Shown here: piece after piece, positions 30,640 through 42,836 of the stretch
How positions within the stretch are numbered: the first letter of the stretch is position 1
Layout of the letters: each line of letters opens with the position of its first letter
NCBI GenBank assembly: GCA_030847615.1
Contig: JAUMIR010000003.1
Location: 29,572,501 to 29,636,500 of the forward strand
Direction of reading: 5' to 3'
Source of the DNA: Gambelia wislizenii
Taxonomy: Eukaryota; Chordata; Lepidosauria; Squamata; Crotaphytidae
Length of the DNA: 64,000 bases
Made by a program: the position numbers and the translations under genes
Notes under the pieces: generated by a model
The model's database searches: none
What the model was told of the DNA's origin: nothing
The model's input: the letters and a program-made list of their open reading frames with translations, nothing else

Positions 30640-30795
30640 CCCCTCCAGGAGCAGTGACGGGGCTACCCAAGCCTCATAGCTGCTTCCTCCCACCCTATCC
30701 CATCCCCCCAGGAGCAGCGACGGGGCTACCCAAGCCTCATCACTGCTTCCTCCCACCCTCTCCCCCCCCCAGGAACAGCAATGGGGCTACCCAAG
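30640..30795 (+). repeat. Minisatellite, ~65-bp units
   Basis: Three units share caggagcagcgacggggctacccaagcctca and gctgcttcctcccacc with C-runs between. The 172-codon frame through here is compositional. Confidence 0.75.
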
Positions 30796-31009
30796 CCTCA
30801 CCTTTCTCCTCACTCCTCCTCACTCCTCTTCCTCCTCCAACAAGCCCTTCCCAGCCCCACTGCCACCACCACTATCATCATCCTCACTCCTTCTCCCTTC
30901 TCTTCCTCCTCCATCAAGCTTCCTCCTCAGAGCCTTCCCCTGCTGCACCCCGGTGTGGGGCTGGGAACGGCTTGTTGGGGAGGAAGGAGGGAGAAGGAAA
31001 GAGGAGGAT

Positions 31010-31310
31010 GATAGCAGCAGCAGCAGTTGGGCTGGGAAGGGTTCAGAGGACAGAGGATGGAGGAGGAGAGGTGGCAGTGGGGCAGGGAAGAGTCTGGAGG
31101 ATGAAGGAGGAGAGCGGTGGCAGTGGGGCTGGGAAGGGTCCAGAGGACAGAGAAGGAGAGTGGCAGCAGTAGGACTGGGAAGGGTCTAGAGGATGGAGGA
31201 GAAGAGTGGCAGCAGTGGGGACAGGAAAGGTCTGGAGGATGGAGGATGGAGGAGAGCAGCAGCAGTGGGGTTGGAAAGGTTCCAGATGACAGAGGAGGAG
31301 AGTGGTGGCT
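31010..31310 (+). repeat. Minisatellite, ~57-bp purine-rich units
   Basis: Five or six units share ggcagcagtggggctgggaa then gggtccagaggacagagg and aggagag. Frames on both strands are repetitive and not gene-like. Confidence 0.75.
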
Positions 31311-31534
31311 GCATGGACTGCTTACCTTTAGAAAAATGGCAGCTGTCACTGATTCCTCTCTTTCTAAGCCCCGTCCCCTCTATCTTGCCAACCAATCAGA
31401 TTGCATTCCTGTTCATATGTATTCAAACAGGAGTGGACAGATGACCAATCAATCAAAAGCTGTCAGGATCTTGATGAGGAGCCGGATCCACTGGACACAG
31501 ACTAAAAGGTGTGTTTTTCAGCACCCCCCCCCTT

Positions 31535-31605
31535 TGAATAACACATATTTATTCAAATGGCGGTCTGTACAGATCACCATTTTTTCAAATAAATATGTGT
31601 TATTT
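31535..31605. repeat. Perfect-arm hairpin (inverted repeat)
   Basis: aataacacatatttattcaaatgg (31537-31560) and ccattttttcaaataaatat then gtgttatt (31577-31603) are inverted around a spacer of about 16 bp, gcggtctgtacagatca, itself partly palindromic. It may be two opposed ends of a small transposon or a remnant of a larger snapback element. Confidence 0.6.
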
Positions 31606-34024
31606 TTCGTTGTGTAGACAGGAACTGAATCACCACTTCCCCTTTCTAACACCCCCTCTGTGCCTGTTTACTGCCTGACCCTCCAAATGCAATTCTTAAA
31701 ACTTCTTTGCCATTTGGATTGGTATAGCATAACTTACCATCCCCTCAATCTATTCCTCTATCCAAACGCTTCTAAGTTTCTTCAATAGCCTTGTGTGAGT
31801 GCTCGGAGCCTGAATGTTGGCATAAATGCTGTTAAGACCATTTTCCAATAAAAGCCATTTTAGTTTATTTTACTTTTGGGCTTGAGTCCATTCAGTGAGT
31901 ACTAGTATACACAAGTCAAAAGATCCCCGCAGTTGCCCAACCTCTCACATGCCAATCTGAGCTAATTTAATTCCCCAAATCAAGATTCATACATTCATGG
32001 AAGTTCCATGGACTCCAGAAATTTGGATAACAGAAGGAATGATCCCCTTATCTCGCCTTGATCTGGGAAAAGCCCAAGCTTTGGCTAAAAATTTTATCAG
32101 ATGATCCCCTTTAAACGATCTTTTGCAGGCATAAAAATAATCCATTTTTATGCCGGCAAAAGAATGCCCTTACCGCGCTTACCTCTAATCCTGGTAGAAG
32201 GCTTCCCCAGCAAGGAAGAGGAAGTAAGCGAAGCCCTGTTCACTTCCTTGTTTGAAATCCTGCGAGACATGGTGTGGGAATTTCAAAAATAAAATCAAAA
32301 GTAAAACACAAAAAGTAACACAAAGCCCAGGAACACACTTTAACAGTCCCAAGTAACCTGTGGAGTGTCATAAAAAGTGTGTCACTTACCTGGAAGTCAC
32401 GATCTCACCTGGAAGTGTTCGCACCAGCCATTGACACTGCATTCATGTGAGTTAAATGGCGTGAGGTTTCACATGCCGCAATACCAGCACCAAAATGGGA
32501 CAGGTGATCTATTCATGGCTTGGTCCATCAATAAAAAGAAATGCCAGACTAAGGACAGCAGAACGCAAAAGGATGATGTTGTGTGATATTGGCGTACTTT
32601 TGCATTCTGCTGTTATTCTAGCGCCACATTAGCTGCATCTGGTAATCTTCTAAGACTTCAATCTTAATTTCCCAACAGGAAAATATGTTGTCTCAGTGTG
32701 TATTTGAGTGGCAAGCTGTGAACAACTGTAGTTGCATAATGCTTAATGACATTGTGAGGCCTCTTCCTTAAGTCTCAGGTTATGGCCATAAGTCTCAGGG
32801 CCTGGGAAGATCCTGAACTTGCAACCCTAGTACTGACCAAAACAGCAGCCTTATGCTAAGTCCTTCTCAGACCTCTAAAACAATGTCCATTGGTCCTTGT
32901 CTCCTGTTCTTAAATAATGATATGCTGGGCTTTCCTTTCCCTCCTTCACATCTTTGGGTGTCAATGTTGATAACAGGAAAATTACATGCTGTTGTTAAGA
33001 CATGTGGTAAGTTGTCCTCTTTACAAACAGGGAGGGGAAAATTTAACACAGGGCTGCCATTTCGAGTGGCAGCCCCTTGTCTTTTTTGATATATCTTCCA
33101 CCCTAAAAGCACTATATAGTTATTTGTGTCATTTTCTGTTACAGGGTTTTGAATGTGCAGGAATCCATTTTAAAATCAATCACAAACCATGCAAGAAGAT
33201 GGATTTACAGTTGCAAAAGGCATAAGCCTGCCCAGGTCTTTTGAAATATATATTATTTAGTGTGGGGGTTTTATTGTTTTTTGTTTTAGTTTTAACATAC
33301 AGGGCCTTGTACAGCTTGCAAGAATAAATTGTTTTTGCTTGGTTCCTGCCCTGTTAGGAGCACTGCTACAAATGCAAATTCATTCTGATTTTCTAATGAC
33401 CTGTGCTTCACTTCAAGCACACAATACCTTAATTAAACCAAGTACTACAAGCCAACAACATTTTGGGAGAAAGTGCATATAAATGAAAATCGAGGGTATG
33501 ACTCATCCATGCATATAATGGCAAACCTCCCCTTGACTCCCAGGATGAGTTTCAGTAGGCCAGATCAGTGATAGTGTACTCATTTCTTGTGTAGGCAAAG
33601 CCTATCTGTATAGGAAACAAAGCTGTGTGATAGTTATGGGAGGATTTTCATTTCTGTTTTGCAGTCTTGAGCATTTATGGAAAATCCAGCTGCCAGTTTG
33701 AATTTTGGCAGCCTCTGGTAGCACATGAGTCAGCACATTCAGCACAATGAGATAACAAACAACATGCCCATCATTATGCTAGATGTTGTTACTCTATGGG
33801 GCTAGAGAATGCAGAGAGTGGAGCTGTACACTGAAGTGCAGGCCCCCATTCATGAATGTGTTGGGCACACAATATGGTCTGCTCAAGACAACAGATGGGT
33901 GTTTTCCACACCCGACACTTGATCTTTCAGTGTCACACTTTCTCTATAATTGACCCCAATTGCAGTGCATTATTTCCCCCTTACATAAGTAAATTACATC
34001 CTACTCTCAGAAAACACTATTAGG
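31606..34024. other. Non-coding stretch with small palindromes
   Basis: No gene. Two small inverted repeats are visible: cttttgcaggcataaaaa with tttttatgccggcaaaag (32114-32162), and cagcagaacgcaaaagg with cttttgcattctgctg (32558-32613). They could be parts of diverged MITEs. Confidence 0.5.
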
Positions 34025-34944
34025 GTTTAGGCCAGTGATGGCGAACCTATGACACGCGTGTCAGCACTGACACGCGTAGCCATTTGGGCTGACACGTGGC
34101 CGTAGGCCTCCCCCCCCCACCCGCAACCTCACCACCCTCCCTAAAGTGGTGATCAGTCGCCGCTTTAGGGAGGGTGGAGGAAAGTGGTGGGTGCGGCTAC
34201 GAAGCCCCGATTGCCACTTTAGGAAAGTGGGGGTGGAACCTCCCCCCCACCTGGCCACCCACCCAAAGCCTGTCATGTCTTCCTGGAGCTGCCTCAGAAA
34301 GGTCAGGTAAGGCAGCAGGCGGGCGACCGGGCGTCTGCCTGGCCTCTCCCCGGCCTTACCAAGGGTGCTCTGAGGCTTCAAAGCCCTGGACCCACCTCAG
34401 AAAGGCTGGGGAAGGCAGCAGGCAGGAGGGAGGGACTCTGCCTGGCCTCTCCCTGGCCTTCCCGAAGGGGTGGAGGAAGCGTGGTGTAGAGGCTTTTCAG
34501 CCACCCCACCCTCCCAAAGCCACAACAAGGCTTAGAAAGTTCAATAGCAGCTTTGGGAAAGTCAGGGGGAGCTAAAAAGTGCCTTTTCCACCAACCCCCT
34601 GCTCGCCTAGGGCTTGGCTCTCTCCCCCTCCAAATGGAGCAAAGCCCCAGGAGAGCAGGAAGTTGAGCGCCTCGCTTGCTCAGCAAGCACTCCATTTAAA
34701 TCAGCTCCTCTCCCTTGAGTGGGAGGGAGAGAAGCTGATATAAATGGGGTGCTTGCTGAGCAAACTGCGAATAATCAAAACCGCTGTGAATGTGGAGGGG
34801 CAACTGTATACATTTATGTTATTTAAACAATAAATATTGCGAAATAATGTTGTTTCCTCAAAGTGACACACAACCCGAGTTATGCTGTTTTTTGGCAAAG
34901 TTTGACACACCAAGCTCAAAAGGTTGCCCATCACTGGTTTAGGT
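34025..34944. repeat. 8-bp target duplication flanking a hAT element
   Basis: gtttaggc at 34025-34032 and gtttaggt at 34937-34944 flank the CAGTG...CACTG termini. Eight bases is the hAT-superfamily length; 7 of 8 match. Confidence 0.8.
34033..34936. mobile_element. Non-autonomous hAT transposon
   Basis: Ends CAGTGATGGCGAACCTATGA (34033) and aaaggttgcccatcactg (34919-34936) form the TIR. The sub-terminal acacgcgtgtcagcactgac near the left end and tttgacacaccaagc at the right are typical of hAT elements. The interior holds a ~105-bp tandem duplication (34288-34367 and 34395-34465, around gcctggcctctcc) and, at 34765-34806, an end resembling the Tigger-like MITE at 62785 (aataatcaaaaccgc then gaatgtggaggggcaactgta). 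No transposase. Confidence 0.8.
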
Positions 34945-35732
34945 TGATAGGCAGTGTCTTCAGATTGTTAGCAGGTTATCACATTTTTAGTTTTATCTTA
35001 TTTCAATCTTGCTGCAAGCTCCCCTGGCTCCCATGTTAGAAGAAAGGCAACATAATAAATTGAATAAATGAATAACTAAAATAATAAATAGTCACCAGAA
35101 ATGAGGTCAGAATATGTGGTGAACCCATTTGCCACATACATTTTAAGCTATCTTTTTAATTTCCATGGTAAGGCACTTTGATCCTATATTGAAGGAAAGG
35201 TGGGCTATAAATCCAATAAATAAATAATAATTTACCCCATTTTGCAGCCCCTGGACCACTGTGGGCCAAACATTTTTACACAAGTGGAGGTGGCCAGAAG
35301 GTAAAGAATAAGTATGCAGGGGAGGGAACTGAGGGAGGAAATATAATGTAAGTGGAGAATCACAGTTTAGTAAACTGATCCATCAATGGGCTTCTTTAAA
35401 TAGCTTATTTTCATTCTCATTTCCAGCAACTACTGATAAAGGTTTTCATTTACCATCAAAGCCTGGGAATTTTCCAGAACTTTGAATAACTAAAGTGATT
35501 TTCATACTTTTTTCTGTGAGCAAACACATTTAGCTATTCTGTGCCTTCAACAAATCAATGTCATTAATCTATAGCAAATAAAGTACTGTATAGGAATAAT
35601 TATAGGACAAAAGATGATGTAAAAAGATGTTATGTAAACATAGATTTTCCATGACGAAACCTATCTTGACATTTCAGGGGGCAAATTAGTCACTGACCTG
35701 GAAGCAGATCTAGTAGGGATGGAAATGAATTG
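34945..35732. other. Non-coding stretch with two decayed LINE/SINE tails
   Basis: gctcccctggctcccatg then agaagaaaggcaacataataaattgaa (about 35018-35065) and gaaggaaaggtgggctataaatccaataaataaata (about 35190-35226) look like L2-type 3' tails. No ORF. Confidence 0.45.
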
Positions 35733-36160
35733 TTGTGGTTTCCACAGGTTTTTCTCTGGGCTGTGAGGCCGTGTTCTGAAAGAGTTTATTCCTGACCCTT
35801 CGCCTGCATCTGTAGCTTCCATCTTCAGAGAATGGTGGCATAAGGATGTGTGGGGTTTATATACTGTGAGTCCCTCTTGAAGAGGATATGTAAATTTGTG
35901 TATTTGAATGGCTAGTTCCTGGGGTGGGGGAGATGCAAGAGGATTAGTGACTGTTTGGCTTATAGTCCATTGTCTGCTGGAAATCCCCCTGTCCCTGGGT
36001 GAAGTTCATTTGCATGTGATGAGTTTTGATTTGGTGTTTTTCAAACCATTCTCTGAAGATGCCAGACACAAATGCAGGCGAAATGCCAGGAATAAAGTCT
36101 TCCAGAACACGGCCTCACAGCCTGGAAAATAAAACCACGGAAAACCTATGGATGCCAGCC
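35733..36160. mobile_element. Snapback repeat, possible Penelope-like terminal structure
   Basis: The left arm tgtggtttccacaggttttt to ttcagagaatggtggc (35738-35840) is inverted at 36043-36150 (accattctctgaagatgcca, then caggcgaaatgccaggaataaagt, then acacggcctcacagcctgg). The centre is a 200-bp T/G-rich segment. I have seen this family often in squamate sequence and associate it with Penelope-like elements, but no RT or GIY-YIG domain is present here. A fragment lies at 1550-1625. Confidence 0.5.
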
Positions 36161-36577
36161 ATGAAAGCCTTCGACTTCACATTGAATTGTTGTGGCTTTG
36201 AGGTACTAATTGAAATTACCCTTTTCCCATTTGTTAAGACTCATTGCCTCAGAAATGTTCTGATTTGCAAAGCTTGCATTACCTTTTATGTCCATGAAAT
36301 CACGCATACATTTTTTTAAAAAAGCAAACACTTAAAATGTGTACAGGGGAAAAAATATGGACAGGCACGTTATAGTCAAAATGTATACAAAAAGGAGGAG
36401 GGACAATGGTTACCACCCATCACATCTGTCAGAGGATGATAGGACACTCAGTCCACAACAGAAGCCAAAAACTATCTCAGCAGACTTAGTAGTAACCCGT
36501 TCCAAGAATACTCACACACAGAGTGTTTGACATCCAAATAAGCAGGAGGCACTTTTATCTTCAAAGTCAAACAGTTG

Positions 36578-36614
<37 letters not shown>

Positions 36615-37555
36615 ATTGAAGGAGAAACTGCTTCACCAGGCCTCAGCATTCACAGGAAGAGAAGAGAGAAGGAAGTGAGCTGTGTTCTGAGCTCTCTTAT
36701 ATATACATCTACAGGACATTGCCCTCTAGTGGCCTGACTAGGCATGACTTGGTAGTTCATGGAGTCAGCCATTATGACTCGGCATGATTCTGCAGTTGTT
36801 CAGCCTTTTTATAATGGAATTCAGTCTCTTACTCCTGACAACAAGATCATCATCCCATCTTTCTGCGAACCCTGAGACTCAATATAAGCTTGCAGAAATT
36901 AAAAGATACACAAGTAAAGAAATGTTTTCATTACAGAAAATGCATACGGAAAATGTATTAAGTTCTATTTGAGAAGAGAAATCAATGTCTTACAACCTGA
37001 TACAAAGAAGGAACACAACAAAATCAAGATTGAAAGCATGGTTGTTGCTTCTGTTTTTGTTTTTTCATATCTCTACTTGCTAGGGGAAAACTTAGGTGAT
37101 TTTGTGATGTGAGTTTCTGTAGAAAATGGACTGTTCCATCAGATGGACACAATGTGTTTCCTAGAAGGAACCCAGCCATACAACTTCCTCCTAAAACAAT
37201 TTCAGATAGTCACACATTAGCAGAGGGGGTAGGTAATTTCCTTATGGTCACGTGGTTGTTTTTTTTAAACTCTGGGGGCTGGTCATGCCCACAGAGGGCC
37301 CCAGATGTTACTCCATGGACTCATCTAGTCCAAAGTTTCTTTTTTCTGCCTGATTTATTGCATTTATTTGGAAATAATTCCAAGATATTTCAGTGGGGCT
37401 TACTTCTAAGTCTATGTGCTCACTTGCTTGTCTGTTGACGATATACATCCTAATCTTCATATATTAAGGGATGTACATAAACCTAGTTTCACGTCACTAG
37501 GTATCCCTTGATTCTATAACCTTCTTGGATAACTTGTCTACTGGGGGGGGGGGAA
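36161..37555. other. Non-coding stretch, no gene recognised
   Basis: AT-rich, with an (AT)n tract at 36577-36612. No ORF with recognisable motifs. Confidence 0.4.
36577..36612 (+). repeat. (AT)n microsatellite
   Basis: About 17 ta/at dinucleotides. Confidence 0.9.
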
Positions 37556-37561
37556 AAATCA

Positions 37562-37588
37562 GCAATTGATTGATTGATTGATTGATTT
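37562..37588 (+). repeat. (TTGA)n microsatellite
   Basis: Five to six ttga/attg tetranucleotides just before the antisense L2 tails. Confidence 0.8.
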
Positions 37589-37597
37589 TATATCCCA

Positions 37598-37720
37598 TCT
37601 AATAATAATAAAATTTATTTATATCCCGCCCCTCTGTGAACAATATAATATTTATTTATACCCCACCCCTCTGCTAAAAACAATCGGGGCGGCTTCCAAC
37701 AATTAAAACATTATATTAAA
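37598..37720 (-). mobile_element. L2-like LINE tails, two antisense copies in tandem
   Basis: First tail (37598-37643): aataataaaatttatttata then tcccgcccctctgtgaac. The second (37648-37720) is longer: atttatttataccccacccc then tctgctaaaaacaatcgggg and cggcttcc. Both are the reverse complement of the 899-945 tail. The first looks like a very short copy inserted beside the second. AT-rich sequence to about 38080 may be more of its 3' UTR. Confidence 0.7.
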
Positions 37721-38183
37721 ACATCTTTCTCACACATGGAAGCCCAGCAGTTTACAACATGAAATTAAGAAGGTACATGAATTAAAACCTAATAATAAAA
37801 AAAACTTTACAAATTTAAGTACTATATCAAAACAGCAATACTTTAAAGCAATATACAAACAATTTAAAACATGGCAATAACAATAAAAGTGCAGCACACA
37901 GACCCCAGTAAAATATCTTTCTCCATGGCCATAGAGGAGCTTATCACATGAAGGAAGGAAATAGCAGTGCACCCCAATAATAGTGGTGCCCGTCTTGCCT
38001 TTTTGCATTACATCAGCATATTTCATCTGTTCTCCCATTCCAGTCCCATGGAAGATAATAGTAAACTGGAAAAATCTGTTAGCAAAAAGACCTGGCAAGG
38101 TGGGACATGGTACTCTTAGGCTTCACTTCCACTTCCTTTCCTTCATAGCCTCTTAGAACTTTATCAGCCACATCAAAAAAGCA

Positions 38184-38845
38184 TCATAAGGATGGGACAA
38201 TAGTCCAAAAGGGCTAAAATTATCAGATGACATCATTACTCACTCGTTCCCACTGCATGGCGCAGGCAACAATAAGGCATCGACCAGGATGGTGGGAGGT
38301 CTGGAAGCCATACCCTATGAGGAGTGGCTTAGGGAAATGGGCATGTTTAGTCTGGAGAAGAGAAGGTTGAGAGGGGACATGATAGCCATGTTTAAATATT
38401 TGAAGGGATGTCATACTGAGGATGGAGCAAGCTTGTTTTCTGCTGCTCCAGAGAGTAGGACACGGAGCAATGGCTTCAAACTACAGGAAAAGAGATTCCA
38501 TCTAAACATTAGGAAGAACTTCCTGACAGTAAGAGCTGTTTGTAAGTGGAATACACTGATTGGGAGTGTGGTGGAATCTCCTTCTTTGGAGGTTTTTAAA
38601 AAGACGCTGGATGGCCATCTGTCAGGAATTATTTGATTGTGTATTCCTGCATGGCAGGGGGTTGGACTGGATGGCCCTTGAGGTATCTTCCAACTCTATG
38701 ATTCTATCACTTTTTATTGACAGCTTTTCCCATCGATAAAAAAGTGACATCTTATTCACACCTGTGCCTCACAGCGGGAATGGATAAGGACATGGGTGCC
38801 TGATAATTTTGCCATTTGGACTATCATCCCATCCTTATGATGGTT
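38184..38845. mobile_element. Palindromic MITE interrupted by a CR1 copy
   Basis: The left arm catcataaggatgggacaat, then agtccaaaagggctaaaattatcag to ctcgttcccactg (38187-38260) is inverted at 38770-38842 (gcgggaatgg to tgataattttgcc, atttggactatcatcccatc, cttatgatgg). Arms are about 75 bp with moderate divergence. The CR1 copy at 38285-38707 separates them. Confidence 0.7.
38285..38707 (+). pseudogene. CR1 LINE, 5'-truncated C-terminal coding end
   Basis: One open frame from 38289 to 38636: [56 protein letters not shown], and VVESPSLEVFKKTLDGHLSG. This is the end of CR1 ORF2. The 3' UTR (ggttggactggatggccctt, then gattctatc) ends in the CR1-type ATTCTATG motif at 38700-38707. Its core RT is absent. 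Confidence 0.85.
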
Positions 38846-41508
38846 CTGGGTGTGGGTTTTCCCCCCACATTTTCATGCATTTGATAAAAGTCCTCAGTCT
38901 CCAAAAGCCTGTTGAAATAAAACAACAGAACAGCAGGGAGGGCACCAGCCTAGTCCCAAAATGGCAGAAAGTTCCACAGCCTGGAAGCAGCTACCATGAT
39001 GTCTGTGTCCTCAACAAACATATCTGAAAAGGTGGTAGAACCAAGAGAAAGCTCTCTCCTGAGGATCTTAAGACACGGGCAGGCTCATTTAGGGAGAAAT
39101 GGTCTTTCGAATAGTCTGTACCTAAACCGTTATGAACAGAGCTTTTGCATCCAGCTACAACTGTCCAGATGCAGGTGAATTCAATGGTATATAAATATGC
39201 TTAATGAAGCAGAGGATTTCAGCCATAGGGCTGGTCAGTACAGACGTTTGTGACTAGGGTCCATGTGTCAGAGAAGCCTCTGGGTGACTTCAGAAGCAAT
39301 CCGTTCTGACAGCTACAGAAGCCAACCAGACAGTCACCTTCCAGTCTTCTCTCTGTTACTTTGACTACTTTGTTGCTCTTTCCTACTACAGGAAGAAGCG
39401 AAGCACTGCCGGAAGGCAAGTGAGTTGACAGAAATGAAAGAGAGCTGGGAGAGGGCTCTCTACAGGAAGATGTAGCAGCTGTTATGACAGTAGCAACCAA
39501 TTTCACCTGGAGGCTTCTGACCATGTAGACTTCTGTGTAAAGACCTATCCACTAAACATTTAACCTCTATTGACCTTCCATGGTCTTAACCCACTGCTTC
39601 TTGGAATATTCTTCAGGAGGGGAAATAATTCCTTTCACTTTTGCATTCTGACAACTTTTATAACATATTTAAAAATGGTTTTATTGGTGCAACTCTGCTC
39701 CCTTAGTTCAGAATCAAACTCACCCCTCATTCTTCCCTTCACATCTCCTGAGGCTAAACATCCATAGCCTTTCTTCTTTTGTATGATCTTACTTCTAGAT
39801 ATTTTATCTCCCTTGTTGTTTCCCTTTCTGTTGCTGTCTTGGTTTTTTTTGTGTAAAGTGACTGCAGCTCTGTGCAACTGGCATTCATAAAGTCTTCCAA
39901 ATAGTTCCGGATAAGATATTAGGCCAAAGGAGATCACTAGCCTGTTGAAAAGATCCACTGAAATGTTATATACAAAGCAAGTAAACAAACATTGCTTCAT
40001 TACACAGTTCACTACACTCCGCAACTGATAGGCAGTCTCTAGCCTCTTGCCATATACAGTATTTCATCAGCACTTCAACCCAGAAAGGCCAAATAAAATG
40101 TGAAAGAGGATTGCTACGGTAAAGTTTTCAGAGTTACCATTTAGATTTGTTTTTCTACTAGGGATAAAGTTAAATGTATGGCTGATATACTGATTTAGAA
40201 ATGTGTTTAGATATAAATGTGGGGTTCCCCCTCTCCCCCCCCCCCACTGCTTCACTTGAGGCTGAAATCAGAAAGCTTGGTAAAAGAAGATTGTTAAAGG
40301 TATGGCAATACATAAAGTAAATCCAGCTTATACTTTCAGAGGGCCCTCTGGCTGTGTGAAAAGATGATGACAGTGACAGTGGGAGAAAAATTGCTTATAT
40401 CTACAATTCTCCATTATTTTCTCATTAACTTGAGTTTTAAAGGGAATCATATTAGTGCCTCCAGAGGATGAACTATATAAACAAGAACTACAGATTTATC
40501 TGTGCATTAAAAGAAATGCTATGGTAACAGGTTTGATTGCCTCCGCTGCAGTTTAAAATCCTAAAGGACGAATTATCCTGAGATAATCTCACCCCTGTAT
40601 TCTTTTCTATATTGTATTTCATACCTCTAATCCTCAAAGGTTATGACTATCTAATAATAACCCTTCTGATTTCTTCTTGTTTCCCATGCTATAGCTAAAG
40701 TATCTCCTTGCAACTCGCCCAAAACACATCAGTTAAATTAATTTTACTCTGATTGCCATGAATGCAGTGAGTTATTGTGTGAAATTTACATCTAGAAGAT
40801 TTATGGAGATTAATCTGTATTGTTATATGGGGAAATGTTGCTTCACCAACTGTCTTAGAACAATTCTTTAGAGTGTTGCAGTACATCACCAGCCTGTGCT
40901 GTAAAGAAAATTCTCACATTGGTTGTCAATGGGTTTAGAGATTTGATATAACTGAAGCTGATAGTGAAAAGAATAAATTCTGAATGAATTAATTGAATTT
41001 CAGCTCTTGAGGATCTCTAGTCTGGAAGGTCAATATATCCAGAGACTGTTTTCACCCATAAAATTTAAGGGCTTTGGTGTCCCACTCTCATAGGTGGTAG
41101 GGCAGAATTAACAGCAGAAGAGAGGCACTTACTTATCATTCATATGGTAGTTTATTCTTAAAGTTATTCTAACCATTGAAGGCATTCCAAAGTAATCTAG
41201 CCAAATATCACTTTAAGGCTGTTTCCTTGGGAGAAAGTCTCATTTAACTTAGTGGGATTGCTTCTGTTTTGAGTAGACAGTTGTAAGACTGCATGTGTTA
41301 GCCTTGTACACGTTAACACTACAACCATGTTCAGGTCTATTCAGAAGTAAGTCCTACTTAGTTCAGTGGCTGCCCTGTGAATACAGCCCCCCCCCCATAT
41401 CCATGTGGGCTGTATTCCCAGATTTACCATTTATAAATGAAACCACAGATTATAGTGAACCCTATTAAAATAAAGAACCACTGGTACAAACATACCAGAG
41501 CTGCAATG
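38846..41508. other. Non-coding stretch, no gene recognised
   Basis: Low-complexity C-runs near 40236 and 41388 only. No supported ORF; reading frames under 130 codons lack motifs. Confidence 0.4.
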
Positions 41509-41615
41509 TGTGGGAGGGTATGAGTCTAGCATTAAAAATATATTAAAGATTCCAGCGATCTAGCCCATTTTAAAAAAATAAAAATATCTTATTTAAAAAA
41601 GAAAACTTTCTTTCA
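41509..41615 (-). repeat. Copia 3' LTR
   Basis: 107 bp, on the minus strand starting TGAAAGAAAG and ending CTCCCACA. It is about 90% identical by eye to 45910-46016. The RNase H frame runs into it and stops at 41570. Confidence 0.75.
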
Positions 41616-42797
41616 AAGTGGATATCATGAACAATCTTCATTTGTTCTCGTAGACTCAGGAAACTGTCCTTAGGAAAGGGTTTAGTTAAAATATCAGCTA
41701 TCATTTCTGAGTTGCAGTACTCCAGCTGAACAAGTTGACTCTGGCACGTTTCTCTCACCTTGTGGAAAGCAATGTCTATGTTCTTCTTCAGAGGCTTGTC
41801 ACTCTGAGAAATTTTGATACAGCTTTGATTGTTTTGTATCAGAATGGTTGTTTTGGGTTCTTTTATCCCAAGATCCAGAAGCAAATTCTGCAGCCATTTG
41901 ATTTCATCACAGGCTGTTTTTGCTGAGATGCACTTGGCACCTGTGGAACTATCTGCTACTGTACTCTGCTGCCAACTTGTCCAGCTTACTGCTCGACCAC
42001 CATAAAAGATGGTGTTTCCACTGGTTGATTTTCTGTCCAATGGATCAGATCCCCAATCCGCATCTGCATATGCAATCATCAGTTGAAGTCAGCAGTTGAT
42101 TTCAGGTATCTTGCAATTCTTTTCACTGCAATAAGATCTTTGAGAGTAGGAGAGTTAACCATTCTACATAAGATGCCAACAGCATTTGCAATATCAGGTC
42201 TGGTGAAATTAGCTATGTACAGAAGTTTTCCAGTTGCAGTTCTGTACTTTTCATTGTCTCTCAAGGGTTCAGATGCCTCATTGTTCTTTAGGAAACCTAC
42301 TTCCATTGGAGTTTGAGCATCCTTTGCATCTTTTAAACCAAGATAGTCCAGAAGATCTATAATCTTTTGCTTTTGATTAAGAAAGAAGCTTCCATCATAG
42401 TTTCTTTCAATTTGTACTCCAAGATAGTGTGAGATGTCTCCCACACTTTTAATATCTATTTCTTTCTGGAGATTCAGAATTATCTCTTCACTATCTGCTT
42501 TGTCTTGACTGCACAGAATCAAATCAACAACATAACTTGCAATGTAAGTCCATTTATTGTTTCTGAATCTTTTGTAAACACATTGCTCAGCAGTGCCTGG
42601 AGTAAATCCTTCTTTGATAAGGAGCTGATTTAACTTTTCATGCCATTTGTTTAATAACAATTGTATTATATGTTGATTCTAATTTGTATTGATTTAATAA
42701 TGCTTTAAGGGGGGGAAGGGATTTTGAGTTGTTTTATATTATGTATTATTTTAGTGTTGTAAGCCACCCCGATTGTTTGCAGAGAGGCGGGATATAA

Positions 42798-42836
<39 letters not shown>

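Noticed and set aside
30654..31617. Several open frames of 80-170 codons
   Set aside because: They run through minisatellites on both strands with periodic peptides. Not genes.
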